Assembly (NCBI GenBank): GCA_012295275.1
Contig: CM022670.1
Coordinates: 29,339,938-29,403,937, forward strand
Direction: 5' to 3'
DNA from: Chrysomallon squamiferum
Taxonomy: Eukaryota; Mollusca; Gastropoda; Neomphalida; Peltospiridae
DNA length: 64,000 nt
Under the pieces are notes generated by a model. It searched no databases, had not been told where the DNA came from, and saw only the letters and a program-made list of their open reading frames with translations. The position numbers were made by a program, and so were the translations under genes. This document shows, piece by piece, positions 28,701 through 43,200 of the stretch; position 1 is the first letter of the stretch; each line of letters begins with the position of its first letter.

Positions 28701-31700
28701 GAAATGATAATATGGAGGTAGAGATATTAAATGATGGCTGTTTATCACTTTCCTTATTGTTTTTGTGACTTTCACTGTACAGTACAATGCAGTGTTTCTA
28801 TATTGGGATTCCCTTGTGTATAGTTAGCAGTTAATGACTTTCTGGGTGTAAATATGTATGTATATGTTGTGTACCTCCTCTCAGCATATATTTAGCAGTT
28901 TAAGCTTTCAGATATAACAATGTTTATATTGCACACTTTCTATCAAATCAGTTTATAATTTTTGTATATAACAATATTTGTTGCACATTTTCTATTACAC
29001 AGCAGTTTACAACTGAGTATATAAACATGTTTATATTGAACTCTATCCACACACCAGTTTACAACTTTGAGAATATAAACATGTTTATATTGAACTCTCT
29101 CTATCCACACAGCAGTTTACAACTTTGAGTATATAAACATGTTTATATTGAACTCTCTCTATCCACACACCAGTTTACAACTTTGAGTATATAAACATGT
29201 TTATATTGAACTCTCTCTATCCACACACCAGTTTACAACTGAGTATATAAACATGTTTATATTGAACTCTCTCTATCCACACAGCAGTTTACAACTGAGT
29301 ATATAAACATGTTTATATTGAACTCTCTCTATCCACACACCAGTTTACAATTGAGTATATAAACATGTTTATATTGAACTCTCTCTATCCACACACCAGT
29401 TTACAATTGAGTATATAAACATGTTTATATTGAACTCTCTCTATCCACACACCAGTTTACAACTTTGAGTATATAAACATGTTATATTATTAATATTATT
29501 AAGATTTTATACCAGTTAAATTTTATTTCCAGGTAACAATATACGACAATGGCATTGATAGGTTGTCATCAACAACGAGGGTGGTGATCAAAGTTGAAGA
29601 TGTCAATGATGAAAAGCCTAGATTCATTGACAAATCTCCAGAAATCCAAGTGCTGGAGCAGAAACACACTGGTGAAGACATACCCATCTACCGAGTAATC
29701 ACCATCGACCGAGATGAAGGACAGAATGCCAATGTTACTTACTTCATTAAAAACCACAGAGGAAATGGCAATACCATGTTTGTTATTAACCCTCTCACAG
29801 GCTTCATATACTCAACCAAGGATCTCCTCAGTGGAAGAAATTACGACTTGCAGGTGATAGTTCAGTTTCCATATTTCTACAACTAATAAAAGTGAGAAAA
29901 ATGTGTAAAATGAGCTATGGGATTAAGTTAAAAGAAACCTGTTATATATTAGAAATATATTTAAATACAGATTAAAGGTCTTTTTGTTTTTTAGTTATGG
30001 TTTTTAACAGAATTTAATAAATAGATGGTTATAAACACAAGGGTCACATTGTAAAAGTATTTAAAATCTGGATTTCTTTGAAATGGTTTTAAGTGCAAAA
30101 ATCATATGGCTCTCATTATAAGACATAATTACAGGGCTAAATATCACTTAAAACTGTAATATGTGTGTCTCTGACTAAGCAGTTATGACAAGCAAAGGAA
30201 AAACTAAATACTTTGGACTCCTCATTAGAGCATGCTCTTAAACTAAGTAATATAAATGTTTCGAGTTAAAAAGTGTACTTGAAATAGATTAACAATCCCC
30301 AGAACATTGCTAATACCCTTTTGTAAGTTACAGAATACGTTTGTTTTTCTTCTTCAAGATACTGGAGTGATAGATTATACTATTAAAGATATTGCATTAT
30401 ATTAAATTAATATTGTATTTGTTTGTTTCTCAGATCAAGGCTGTTGATGGAGGTGTGCCTCCTAGGAGGTCAGGAGTTAGGATACGCATTCAGATTGTCA
30501 GCCGCCCCACCTCTTCTGTGCACCCACCAAGATTTACTGAACCCTCTTACTTTGTGTCTGTCACAGAAAATGATCCAGTAGGACATCTGGTGGTCATGTT
30601 GTCAGCTGAAGATGATGATGGCAATTCAATCTGGTTTTCAATAAGAGGTAGGCTGCAGCATATGGTGGCCACTTGCTGGGTATGACAAATCTATAGCAGC
30701 TTTTGTTAACAAAACTGACCGCTGGATTATAATGTCCTGCTGAACACATTAAGTTATTAAAATCTTGATTTAACAGTTAAAATCGACCAAACTGACTGAA
30801 CACGTTCTGAATCAGAATGTTAAGTATATTCAGGACAATGTTTAAATATCTGACAGATGTCAAAATTTGCCAATTTTAAAAATTGTATTGGCACTGTAAG
30901 AAAATATTTTTAAACATTACTCTTTGCAGATCAGGTGCCATAACATAAATGCAATAATCAGTATTATATTATCAATCCAAAGGATATAATTTTTATTATT
31001 ATTTTTTTATCATTATACATGTTTGATTTTATACATGAGAGGGAAAAAAGTTTCTACCCACACATTCAAAAGTGTACATTATAAAAAAAATGGAATAAAT
31101 ACAAGTCAGTTATTTACATCTTCACTGGTCTCTTTTCTTTGTAGCTGATGTTTGTTTGCAGTTGTTCTTATACCCTTGTCTGACATCTGTGTACTGTTGT
31201 TGACCAGAACGTAGCTGTTGTCAGTGTTTGAGTTCCTCTAACACTTGACGTGTAGTGTAAACAATGTCACTTTTTATTAGCCCTTTCACTTTGAGGAAGT
31301 GATAAAACTTATACATTGCTGATGCCAGTCAGATTACTCTTTCATTGTTCTTTATGGCTGCTGAATATTGTTATTTGGATTAGTTTTTGTTGATGTTTTT
31401 CAAAAGAAACCTAGATTTATATTTATTTTTAGCTCCATTTCTAAGAAAATATAAAAGTATTTATGTGTACTAGACCTAGTTTCTTATTGTGAAGTTTGTG
31501 GCTTTTTGAGTGATAGCAATAGGGCATTAACTTTCTGGATATTAGGTCCAAAGGTGAGGTTGTGGATGGAGGAAAAGGGTGTGGGGACTGTTAAAACATG
31601 CTAATGTGTAACATTTTTACCTAACAGTCTATTTATAACATCACAGGATAGTCTGAGCATAGTTCAAAAATTAATGTTATTGAATATGTATGACTGTTTT

Positions 31701-34700
31701 GGATTTTTTGGTTTTTGTTTTTATGCTTATTATGTAAAATTAAATGTATCAGTAATGTATAACAAAAAATTTGATTATGTATTTGTTTAATCATCTTTAT
31801 ATTAATATATTATATATTGGTTCTGTATTGTTATTCTGTATAAAAAACATTTTTCATTTTTAATTATGTGACAGATACATTTTCAATTTTGGCAGACACA
31901 AATTGGATGACCTAGGTCAGTTTTGCAGACATGATCCCCAAACATTATCTCTGTGCTTGAAACTAGAGTTAGACTTAATCATTTTCTTTTAGAATGGAAT
32001 GATTTACATGTTGCTGATTTAAATGAATAATAATGTGTTTCTGTAGGTGGAGATGAGGAAGGAATGTTCATGGTCCAGCCCAAGCATGGCAGTCTGCTTC
32101 TGGCTCATCAGCTTGACTGGGAAATGAGGTCAAGTTACAACCTTACCGTGTGTGCCACTGACGGCATCCATGACACTTGCACTTGGGTAAAATCATCTTT
32201 TTATAGCCTTCAGTTAATGTCTTGAGCAAAGGTTGCCACTACACTTAAACTGTCAATTATTTTTTGACTAAGCCATATAAAGTAGAATGTTAACTATTTT
32301 ATGACCCAACATTTATTAAAATAGCAATGTCTTAAGCTATATTAATTTCAGTATACATTTTATTACTGTTGATAAATGAAAAGGTCCAATGCACACAACA
32401 CAAATCTGGTGTTTATCGACTTTTTTCTCACTTTTAAAACTCTATTAGCAAGTGTTGATGGAGAATCTTGAAATCCTCTCATTTTTGTTTTCTGTTTAAT
32501 ATGCAAACCCTCAGTATTTCATAATCCTCAGTTTTTGCAGTAAATATCAATAAAGTTTAATAATGAAGGAAGTAAAAGAAGGAATTAAATTAAGAAAGAC
32601 ATTGTAAACTGAGAAAATGCTTAATTTGGGGGGGGGGTCATTTTATTTTCCAGTCATTGGTTTTGTCAGCTGAAATTATCTGTACTTAATTCAGTATAAA
32701 AAATGTATTTTTTTTATCTTTCTTTATACTAGTTAGTGTTGGAGGTATTTTATCTTTTTTATCCCTTGTCCATTTTGAAATAAATATAGAAAGTAATCAG
32801 ATAGGTTTTTACTTTGAATATATCTGCACATTCATCCCTTTTGGAATAATCAAATAGTTATTTTTTAAATTTATTTCTAATCTGTGTATACTGATATTTC
32901 TAAACGGGTTTGTTCTGTTATACTCATTGGTTTATCACTTTGAATTCCTCTGATTCCTAAACATTTAACATACAGAGAAATGAATATTCTGAATTAATTT
33001 CAGTTGTTGCTAATTGAAAATAGTATATATTGATAGATCAGACAAATTCAAAAAATGTGCCAAACCAGTAAAATCCACAAAACCAATTAATTTCTCAGTA
33101 GAAATAAGAAAGAAAGATTTTTACTTAATGGACACATTGAAGACATTTTATTAGTGGTTATTCAGCATCAAAGTTTTGGTAAAGAACATTCAGATAATTA
33201 CAGAGGAAACCCACTGCCATGTTTTCTGATTAGCAAAAATAATTTGTTATGTGCAGCCCCCTTGGACAGAATAGTACATTCCATGACCTTTGTTACATAA
33301 GCTGCAGAGCACAGGCTGGAATGAGAAATAGTCCAGTGAGTCCACAAAGTAGATTTGATCTGATGTCTCACTGCATATTGAGCAGAAGCTGTTACTAAGC
33401 TGCATTCCAGTCCAACAGAAGGAAAAGCCACACTGTATAATTATCATCAACAGTTATTCTGAACCTTAGATCTGTTTTATTCATACATACATACATACAT
33501 ATATATTGATCTTTTTTAAATATATTTTTTGTTTTACCATGTCTGGTTCACTGACATTTCAGGTGTATGTAAAAGTGATTGATATAAATGACAATGCTCC
33601 AGAGTTTTCTAACATAATGTATGTTGGAGAGGTCTCAGAGAGTGTCAAGGTTGGAACCAGCGTACTCCAGGTTACTGCACTGGATAGTGACGAGGACAAG
33701 ACTCTGTTTTACACATTTTCCTCAGCTGGGAATCTTGTTAGCTTGCACAAGTTTGAGATAAATCCACAAAGTGGTGAGTAATGTTGATATTTAAGATAAA
33801 TGAGATGTGCCTGAAGTTTAAATATAGTCAAATATAATGTACAAAACATACAGAGAATTTATGAATTCTCTGTTACTACTAAAATAGGATTGTTTTTGTT
33901 GTTTTTTGTCAGAAGCTGTAAGATTTATCTAGATTTGACTTTGAAATATTGCAGAAAATTATTAGTTGTGTTACTAATAAACAAATTTGGTTTAAATGAA
34001 TAAATGTTTGGCTTTTTTAAATTCCAAATTTGCATAACATTTTAAAGCCTGAAAAGAAAGGAAAGGTTAAAAAACTGTACTAAATATATTTATCAATGAT
34101 TAAATTATTTATTTAAAAAAAATATAAACAACAACAATAAGAAAGAAACATATAGTCTGTTTCAGTTATTTTAATTTTTGTATTTATTTTTAATATCAAA
34201 ATAGAAAATATTAACAGCGTAGATACTTTTAGAATTATGAAACTTTAAGAAGAAATATGACTGAAATGAACAAATTGTATATTTTTGATTTCAGGTATTA
34301 TTAGTGTGGCAGAGCCACTGGACCGTGAAGTTCTCACTCGCCACATTATCACTGTCATGGTTCGAGACAGAGGTACACCTTCAAAAAGAAGTTTTGCCCG
34401 AGTGACCATCAATATTCTTGACCACAATGACCATGCCCCACAGTTCCTCTCACACATATTTGAAGGTCGAGTTTTTGAAACTGCTGCCATAGGAACCTCG
34501 GTGGTGCAGACATTTTCTACAGACAATGATAAGGGAATTAATGCAGAAATATCTTACTCCATCTTGTCAGGTAAGTTATTTTACAGGTGTATAAATTAAT
34601 TTACAGGTATGAATGTATGCATGAACTAAATTGTATGTATTGTTTCATTTGGTGTGTTTTTCAGTTACATTATTTTTCATGTTCTGATTTAAACATAAAA

Positions 34701-37700
34701 TTTGGTGATTTCTTTGAAATTAAATATTATCCTTAAATTAAAATCTGTTGTTTGAGAATTTTATTTAAAATGCAGTATATAAATGTAATTGATTAAATGT
34801 TCTTTGTCAGTTTTTTCATGTTTTTTTTTGTTTTTTTGTAGAAATTTGTTTTCACAATTTGATTAGTTGATAGTTTAATCCATTTAGATCATTTTTACAC
34901 ACATTGAAATTTTTATTTAACTGGGTTGTTTTTCAGGAAATGTTGGAGGCTCATTTGTAATAGATGAAAATGTTGGCATTGTTTCTGTTGGGAGGGAACT
35001 TGAAAGGTCTGTGAATTCTGAATACAACCTGATTGTTATGGCAACAGACAAAGGTGTACCTTCTCTGAGTAGCACATGCTCTGTAAAGATCTGGGTGACA
35101 ATGTCAAATAATGCCCCACCAAAATTCTCAAAGAATGTTTACACAGATGACTTAAGAGAAAATCAGTCACCAGGTTCAGTTGTGTTTGCCATCCAGGCAA
35201 CAAGCCAGTCATCAGTTGTTTATGACATTTCAGAAGGAAATGATAAAGGACATTTTCTGATAAATCCAAACTCAGGTGTGATATCAACCAAGGATGTGGT
35301 TGATTATGAAACTGATAAGTTTTTTAATTTAACCATTACAGCTACAAATATAGTTGGAGCCCAGACAACAGCACAGGTAGTTATCCATATTCTTGATGAG
35401 AATGACAACCATCCAAAGTTTGCTAGAAGTGTGTACAGAGGAAACATCAGTGAAGCTGCTGCAGTCAACAGCATGATTTTCAATGATGATGGCTCACCAC
35501 TTGTTGTGAAAGGAAGTGATGAAGATTCTGGGACAAATGCTTTACTCCAGTATGAAATAACAGACCAAGAAACTCAGAAGTATTTTAGGATTGATCCTGA
35601 CACTGGTGCAATTCATACAGTATCCACTCTAGATCATGAGAAGATAAAACTGTACAATTTCAGTGTGCAGGTCACTGATTTGGGCAAGCCAAGACTCCAT
35701 GCCAAAGTTCCAGCAATAGTTATTATTTCTGTCATTGATGTTAATGACTCACCTCCTCGGTTTTCAAACCACACATACAGAAGTGAACTGCTCCTGCCTA
35801 CGTTCAAAGATGTGGCTGTTGTACATCTCCAGGCCACAGATCCAGACACTTCATCTACAGACATGTTGACATTCAGCATTGTTGGTGGTAACCATGGAAA
35901 TAAATTTGCCCTCAACCCTCAGACAGGTGTAATGTATGTTCAGGAGGAAGAAGATTTTTCTTCTCAGTACAGACTTAAAGTTAAAGTGAGTGATGGAAAG
36001 TTTGACAGCACAGCTGCTGTCATTATCAATGTTCAGAAATCAGTTGACAGTGGCTTGCACTTCACCAGAAATGTTTACAGTGCAACTGTTCTGGAGAACA
36101 TGTCCTCTATCAAACGTCTGACTGTTGTCCAAACTGTCGGTCATAAACTAAATGAACATTTGCTCTTCTCACTGCTTAACAACAAGGATGAGTTCTCTAT
36201 AGGGCATTCATCAGGAGTTCTCAAGACAAAAGGAATTCCTTTTGATCGTGAAATCAGAGACAATTACACAGTTGTGGTCCGAGTGACCAACTCCATTGGA
36301 CAGTTAGCTCATGTTATTGTCATGGTTTCTGTCTTGGATGAAAACGACAATGCACCAATGTTTGTCAACCAGCCATATCACTCTGTGGTGTCCTATGAGG
36401 CTCTTGAAGGAGAAATAGTTAAGAGGGTAAATATTCTAATTTTATTGTTTCATCAGTTACAAAATTTTATATAGAAAATGAACATCTCAAATACACTTTT
36501 CAAACTATTATTTTTATTATTTCATATCTGAAGACTGTACTTTTTCTCAGTTTTTAAGGCTGCTTCTTTTAATAACAGCAAATTCAAGTTTGATTTTAGT
36601 ACTGTTTCCTCATTTCCAGGTTACAGCTGTTGACGTGGATGAAGGTAAAAATGGAGAGGTTCGATACAGTATCATTGATGGCAGTGAGCAGAAATTCTTC
36701 ATCAATCACATCACTGGTGACATCACAGTCCGTCGCCTCTCGCGTCTTGATCAAAACAAAGTGTTCACTCTAATGGTAGAGGCACAGGACAAAGGTTTAA
36801 ACTTTATTCAGTTATTATTGTGTTAGGTGTTTATCACTGCCACAGAATCTTTGTCAGAGTAGATGTTGAAATTTGTTTTGGGATTGTTTCAAACTCTGCT
36901 ACTACTACAACTTGTTACAGATTGATTGATTACTGAAGAAAATTATAATCTAATTATAATTTGTAAATATATTTATTTAAATAATGATATTAAAGTAAGA
37001 CTTTTTGGTTAATAAAGAAATTTAAGTCAATTCTGTGGTTAATTGATCTAAATATTACAGTAAGATTCAGGGAACAAAGTAAATTAACATCATTTTTACA
37101 TTCTAGGTCGACCTCCACATCGAACTCTGATCAAGGTGCCAATACACATTATCAGTCGCGACAGTCCTGTGTTTGAAAAAGCATTTTACAACATCAGTGT
37201 CCCAGAGAACATTGCCATGCATTCACCAATAATCAGCATCCAAGCTTTCAGTCCCAAGAACAAAAAACTTATTTACTCTATTACAAAGGGGGACAAATAT
37301 GGTGACTTTGCTATCGATTTTAATACTGGTGAGTTAGATGATTTTAGCTTTTTTTTTAATTGCTTGGGGAAGATAATTGCTATAGGGAATAACTTGATGG
37401 TGGTTCCAGATCTGCTGGGTGAGTGAGGAAAGCTTTTTCTTGTACGGTTCTATCAGGGCTGTGCTTGACAGCAGGCTTTGGTTGTAAACCATACCCTAAG
37501 TACCATCGATATTGATATGTATTATATAACTAGTTGTTTAGAAGGTTCATTTATCCAACATATTTTAGAAATACACTTTTTATTTTTAATAAAGTAATTT
37601 GAAATAGTTTGCATTAATATTTATGTTAATTTTTTAAGTTTTAGAATATTTTTATTATTATAAGTTACCACTCTTCTGAGCTTATATGCTAACTAAAGTG

Positions 37701-40190
37701 TATTAAGCTGATTAATATATACCTTATATTACCTTGTTATTAATATCAGCAGACTAAGTCACTAGAAGTCAGCAGAATATTTATTTTAAATCAAGCAAAT
37801 TAACGCAAGATAATTAAAATAGTTTCAGCAGAGTTGTTCTCAAATATTAGTTTACATTTTTCTCACACACACAGGTATTTATATATAATTTTCTGTTCTG
37901 TTTCATCACAGATCTAAAAGAATTAATGCTTATGTAACATTATCTTATTTTAATTTCAAAATGGCTCATATGGCATTTAAAATATTTTCAAGTAACATAA
38001 AGGGTATTCATAGAGTAGATGCATGTGTCATTTAACATTATAAGGTACAAAGAGATTTTATAGACTGCATTTATCTTAAGCCCTTATCATTTTATTTTAA
38101 TTTTTATTATTATTATTTTTTTATTGAATATAAAACACTACCAGATATACATACTTGTCAGAAAACATGTAGTTTTCACTGACAGAGTGATAATTAACTG
38201 ATATCATTTAATCTTACTGAGCTTATAAGACACAAATAAAACAGTTAAAATGAGAAAAAACAGACAAAGCTCCTTTTTATTTACTAGTTGGGACATAAAT
38301 TGACATTGATCTCAGTTTACACTTTGTCATTCTCACTTCACATTAATTCATTTATGATAATAATGCTTGCAGAATACATTTATTCAGTGGTGATGGTATC
38401 TGCTGCCAGCATAACAGTAATACATTTCGAACTAACAAGTAAATAAGAAGTTAGTGACAGTTGCAGTCTAATAGTCTATAAAATATTAATATGTCATTCT
38501 TCTTTCTACACAATAATTTGCTTAGGTCATTTTTTTTTTTCATTTCAGTAATGCCATTTTATTTTTTTAGTATTTAATATACATATATTTTTTAATTATG
38601 TTTAGAAGACACCAGTGATCTTAATGTTTTATGTCTCATGTGACCTTGTTTCTAAGGTTGTCTAGATTTTGGCTGGCAACAAGAGAACATATCTCAATGA
38701 AAATTCTTGTTTGGTTTGTTTCATTTTTTTATTGGACAATGTAATAATAAAAAATAACCAAATATGTTTTATATTTTAAAAATTAATTTGTATTTTTATA
38801 TAAATTCTAATATTGCAAATAAATATTCAGATTGGTTTCTAGATTAGTTTAAAGCTATTTTTATTTATTTATTTATATTTTTTTGAAAGAATTGTTTACA
38901 TCTTTAAAATATTGAATAATTTTATGATATATAAATTGTTTATTTTTTCTCCCCTTATAATAACAGATTATTATTTTATCTGCATGGAAAAAAAAAATTA
39001 AAGAGAATTTTTAAGAATTTTATTTTATTAAAATTAAAATATAGTCACTGAGCATTTCATATAATAAATAAATAAATAAATAAATAAATGTTAAAAAAAC
39101 AAACAACGTTACAAAGGTTGTTTAAATATTTTTGTATCACATATTAGGTGTGAAGCTGACTAACATACATTGATAGAAACCTCTGACTGATAAGTCATTG
39201 TTCTCTTGTTGCCTAGACTCAATTACTTACTAATCAGTGATGTTTTTACTATTTACTCTGCGGATCAGCCATGGATGTGTTAGGCCCATGTGAGTAAAAT
39301 ATATCTCTGTGTCTTTGGTGTCTTGGGTGTTTCAGCTTCCCTGCTTGCTCAGTGTCACTCTTTGTCATTGCTATAATAAAATAATAACAATTAAAAAAAA
39401 AAAAAAAAAATTTTGCACTCTTTATTTATTTATTTATCTATTTATTTATTTATTTATTTATTTATTTATCTATTTATTTATTTATTTATTTAATGTTGTC
39501 GTAGTGGCTTTAATTTAATGTGTAAAATATTTATTGTCTGTTGTAAATGTTGTAATAATGAAGTTTATGTTGTTGAATAGGTGTAATGAACATGTCTGGT
39601 TTATTAAAAAGTGTGTATATATATATAAAACTTGATATAGTTTTTATCATTATTAATCTCTCATGTGGCTTTTAGGAATAAATGATAGATCTTAACAGTG
39701 TGTAATTCTGTCATCTGCATCATTGTCAGTATTTAATCATTGTAATCATTGTAATATTTAAAGTAAACATTACAGGATCATATTTGAGAAAAAAATCAAT
39801 ATTTTGTGAGTATTAATAAAAAAAATGTCCACATGCATAATTCAATAATTTGTTTTAAATTGCTTATAAATTCAATACAAATATAAAAGAAGATAAAAGG
39901 TTTGTGCATTATGAAATTTAAATATATGTATTTAAAAGGTGTGTTAAGCAGTATTTGATGTTTTGTGTGCTGTGCAGACAGGGAAGTGAGATGTTAGCTA
40001 ATATGGTGTGTGGATGTTGTATAATCCTTCCTCTACTTTGCCTGCTTTACAGCATCTTCTCTGCACTTTGTAATTCATCATAGACTGATGGCAGTTTTAG
40101 TTGCTGGGTCCGAGTTGTCAATACAATGATAGCATAAATTGCACATGTTCATATTACCTTGTAAATGATTTTACTAACTATTTGAATAAT

Positions 40191-40225
<35 letters not shown>

Positions 40226-43200
40226 AATAAATAATAGAAAATAAAATGAATAAATCAGTAAATCAATCAGTCAGTCAATCAATCAAAACATAAATAACAA
40301 TAATAGCAAAAATATTTTTTAAAGATCCAGACTGTTGAATCCTTTAAAAAGATATACGTTTGTTATAGACACCAGAATGTATTAACAATAATATATATAA
40401 GATGGGTAAATATTAACTTGGTATTTAATTATATAATTAATACTTCATTCTAAAGGATATTAAAAGAAATACTGATTAGAAAATAAATAAATAAATATAT
40501 TTAAAGTAATAATAATAACAATAATAATTAAGAAAGAAATAAAATAAACACAACCCAAAAGATTAATAAATAAATGAAAGATAATTAACACCATTAATTG
40601 TCTCCTATTAGTGAAAAATTGTATACTTACTCTTTTATGAAGGATGGTCATCACCAATGTTTTTAACAGACCCATAAAACATAGCATTCTATAAACATAA
40701 ATAATAAGATAAAGAACAAACAATATGTATCTGTTGATGTCTTACAAAACTGGTGTAGCCTTCCTAGAGGAAACACTTTATTAAAGCATTAATATATTAC
40801 TTCAGTTAACAGTCAGCTTTAATATTAGTTCGTCTTTACTACACAAAGTATTTTGTATGTGTGTGTGTTTTTTACATAGATAACTAGTCAGATTGAAAAT
40901 TACTTACTATAGAGTAGGTTTTAAATATAACATTCTATTAGATTTCTGCTGAATAGTTTTATATCATTATTGTGCATTTTTATTTAATGTTCATTCAGTC
41001 CTCATTTAGCTTTCATTATAAAACAAAATGTAAAATTTCCCACTGAGGGTATAAAAACATTCATGGATTCCATAATGTACTAATGGAACAAACAGTTAAA
41101 CCAGTAGATGTTGTGAATGATGCCATAACAAAACAACTGGGTTGTCAAACAAAGATTCATAGTCAGGATATCTAAAAGATATATGAAACAGTACTGCTGT
41201 GGATCAAAGTTAAACAAGGACTGCATGTAAACCAGGTTATCATAATAGAGCTTTGTTACAGATTAATTTAAAAATACAAAACAGAATGTGATATTTCAGT
41301 TTAGCCATGATACAACAGCAAATTCAGATAGAACTTTAAAAGATGGAATGAAACATTTTGAGTGATAGTGATAATCTTATTTATTCTGAGTACAAAACAC
41401 TGAACAAATGTCATCCACATTTCTTCTTCTTCAATTTGTTACAATTTCAGTATATTGCTTGTTTAATTTAAATAATTTTCAGTAAGAAAGTGACACATTC
41501 AGCATTATTTTTTATTTTAAAATAAATGACAACACCAGTTAAACAAATATAAATACATACAGAGTAAAAAAAAAAAAAAAAAAAATTATTTATGCACTGT
41601 GAAAACTATTTGTTAAGTGGACATGATTTTTACACAAAAACAGATTGTTTTTCAGTAATTAGTACCATTTTATATTCATTGTAATTCCTCTAATATAGTT
41701 TATTTTTCACATATTTTATTAATTCCATCAGTTACAATACCTTTATTTAATACTTCATTACCCAGTATCTGTTCATTCCTTTAAATACCATTTTATATAA
41801 TAATTTTTATACATGCATATTCAAAAGAATTAAACTTACATATTAAACCTCAGTACATTATTTTAATAATACTTAAAAATGTTAAAGCTATATTTTAAAT
41901 TTTGTTTTCACTACTTTACCAAACTGTAATGTGATGAATATAATTACTTACTAATTTTAAATTTTGTTTCTTTCTTTAAACAAATGACTGAAATTAGTCA
42001 TATAACCATACAGGTCACATGGAACTAACTGAAAATGCTAACACATTCACACATACTAATAAACTTTCAGTTTTAGATTAGTAACAGTTGTATGCATATT
42101 TATATTTAGTTAAATATAAATTAATTTAAATTAGAAATTCTTGTGTTTATAGAATGCTTACATATTTAGAATTTTGTTATCTAGTTTTTCACATATTAAT
42201 TCAGAAAAGTACTTTTGCAGTATATTCCTAAAATGCTAATTAATATTAAGCTTTGTGATTATTATATTAAATTTCACACTTAGTTCTGTTTTAATTAGGA
42301 AAGTGTTTATATTTAATGCTTTTATAACATACAAAAAATCACTTTATGGCTGTGTAAAAGAAGTACTGATTTTCCCTGATACTGACAGTCTGTTATTATT
42401 TTTACATGGTTATTAAACTTGTTACATTTGACTGACTCAGTTAGTTGATGTTAATAATGGGGTTTTTTTATGTACAGATCAAACTGTAACTATAAACTTC
42501 AACACAGTGTGATGTTTAGACTTTTAATTAAGATTGTAATAAATAATAAATTAAATGCTAATGTGCTTAATTAGAAAAATGCAAAACAGATACATTTTTG
42601 TAATTTTTCAGGATTTCTTGTTCTTGTTTTGCATTATCCTGTCCATTTGTAAGCAATTATTGTTGTTATTTGTCAGGTTTGATATCTGTGATTGGGATGA
42701 TTGACTATGAAGAGAAGTCTGACTATGAGTTGACTCTGAGAGCTACTGACATTGACACAGGCAGTTACACAGATACAATAATTTTTGTCACCTTACAGGT
42801 TAGTAATAGTTTTAATTTTTTGTTTTTTTCTATTACACATTTAGTTAGCCATGGATAAAGGCAGAATCAAAGTGGGGAAAGATTGGTACTCACGTACACA
42901 CAAATATGATCACATACAGAAAACTGTCACATCAATCATACACATACACAAACAAAACAAAATATATAAATAATGTGCACATAAACATTCAGTACAAAAG
43001 GTAACACACGCAAACATGCACTGGTATATTTACACATAAAATATATTGTATATGTAAAAGACTACAATACACAGAATGTAACAAAATGTATGATAAGTTA
43101 CTGTAAGTGTTTCTGTTACTACAACAGGACTACAATGACAATGCTCCAGTGTTTGGCAGTCAGCGATACACCACCACCGTGTTAGAGATAAGTCCTATTG

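Larger units (their letters stand above)
22598..29532 (+). other. intron 2 of the Fat-like gene (6.9 kb)
   Basis: The longest intron bounded in the window. It holds one member each, at 23621 and 24730, of a 47-bp repeat pair, an imperfect 137-bp duplication (28121-28440), T runs at 23276-23292 and 27747-27768, a (TTG)n run near 28095, and the palindrome minisatellite that ends about 45 bp before exon 3. No coding pattern was seen on either strand. Confidence 0.8.

Noticed and set aside
30312-30331. 'gtaagt' donor in intron 3 with an upstream AG giving a 20-nt segment
   Set aside because: The length is not a multiple of three, the acceptor tract is weak, and the flanking exons join in frame without it.
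39309-39518. 69-codon open frame with repeated Leu-Phe-Ile-Tyr
   Set aside because: It is the translation of a (TATT)n microsatellite.
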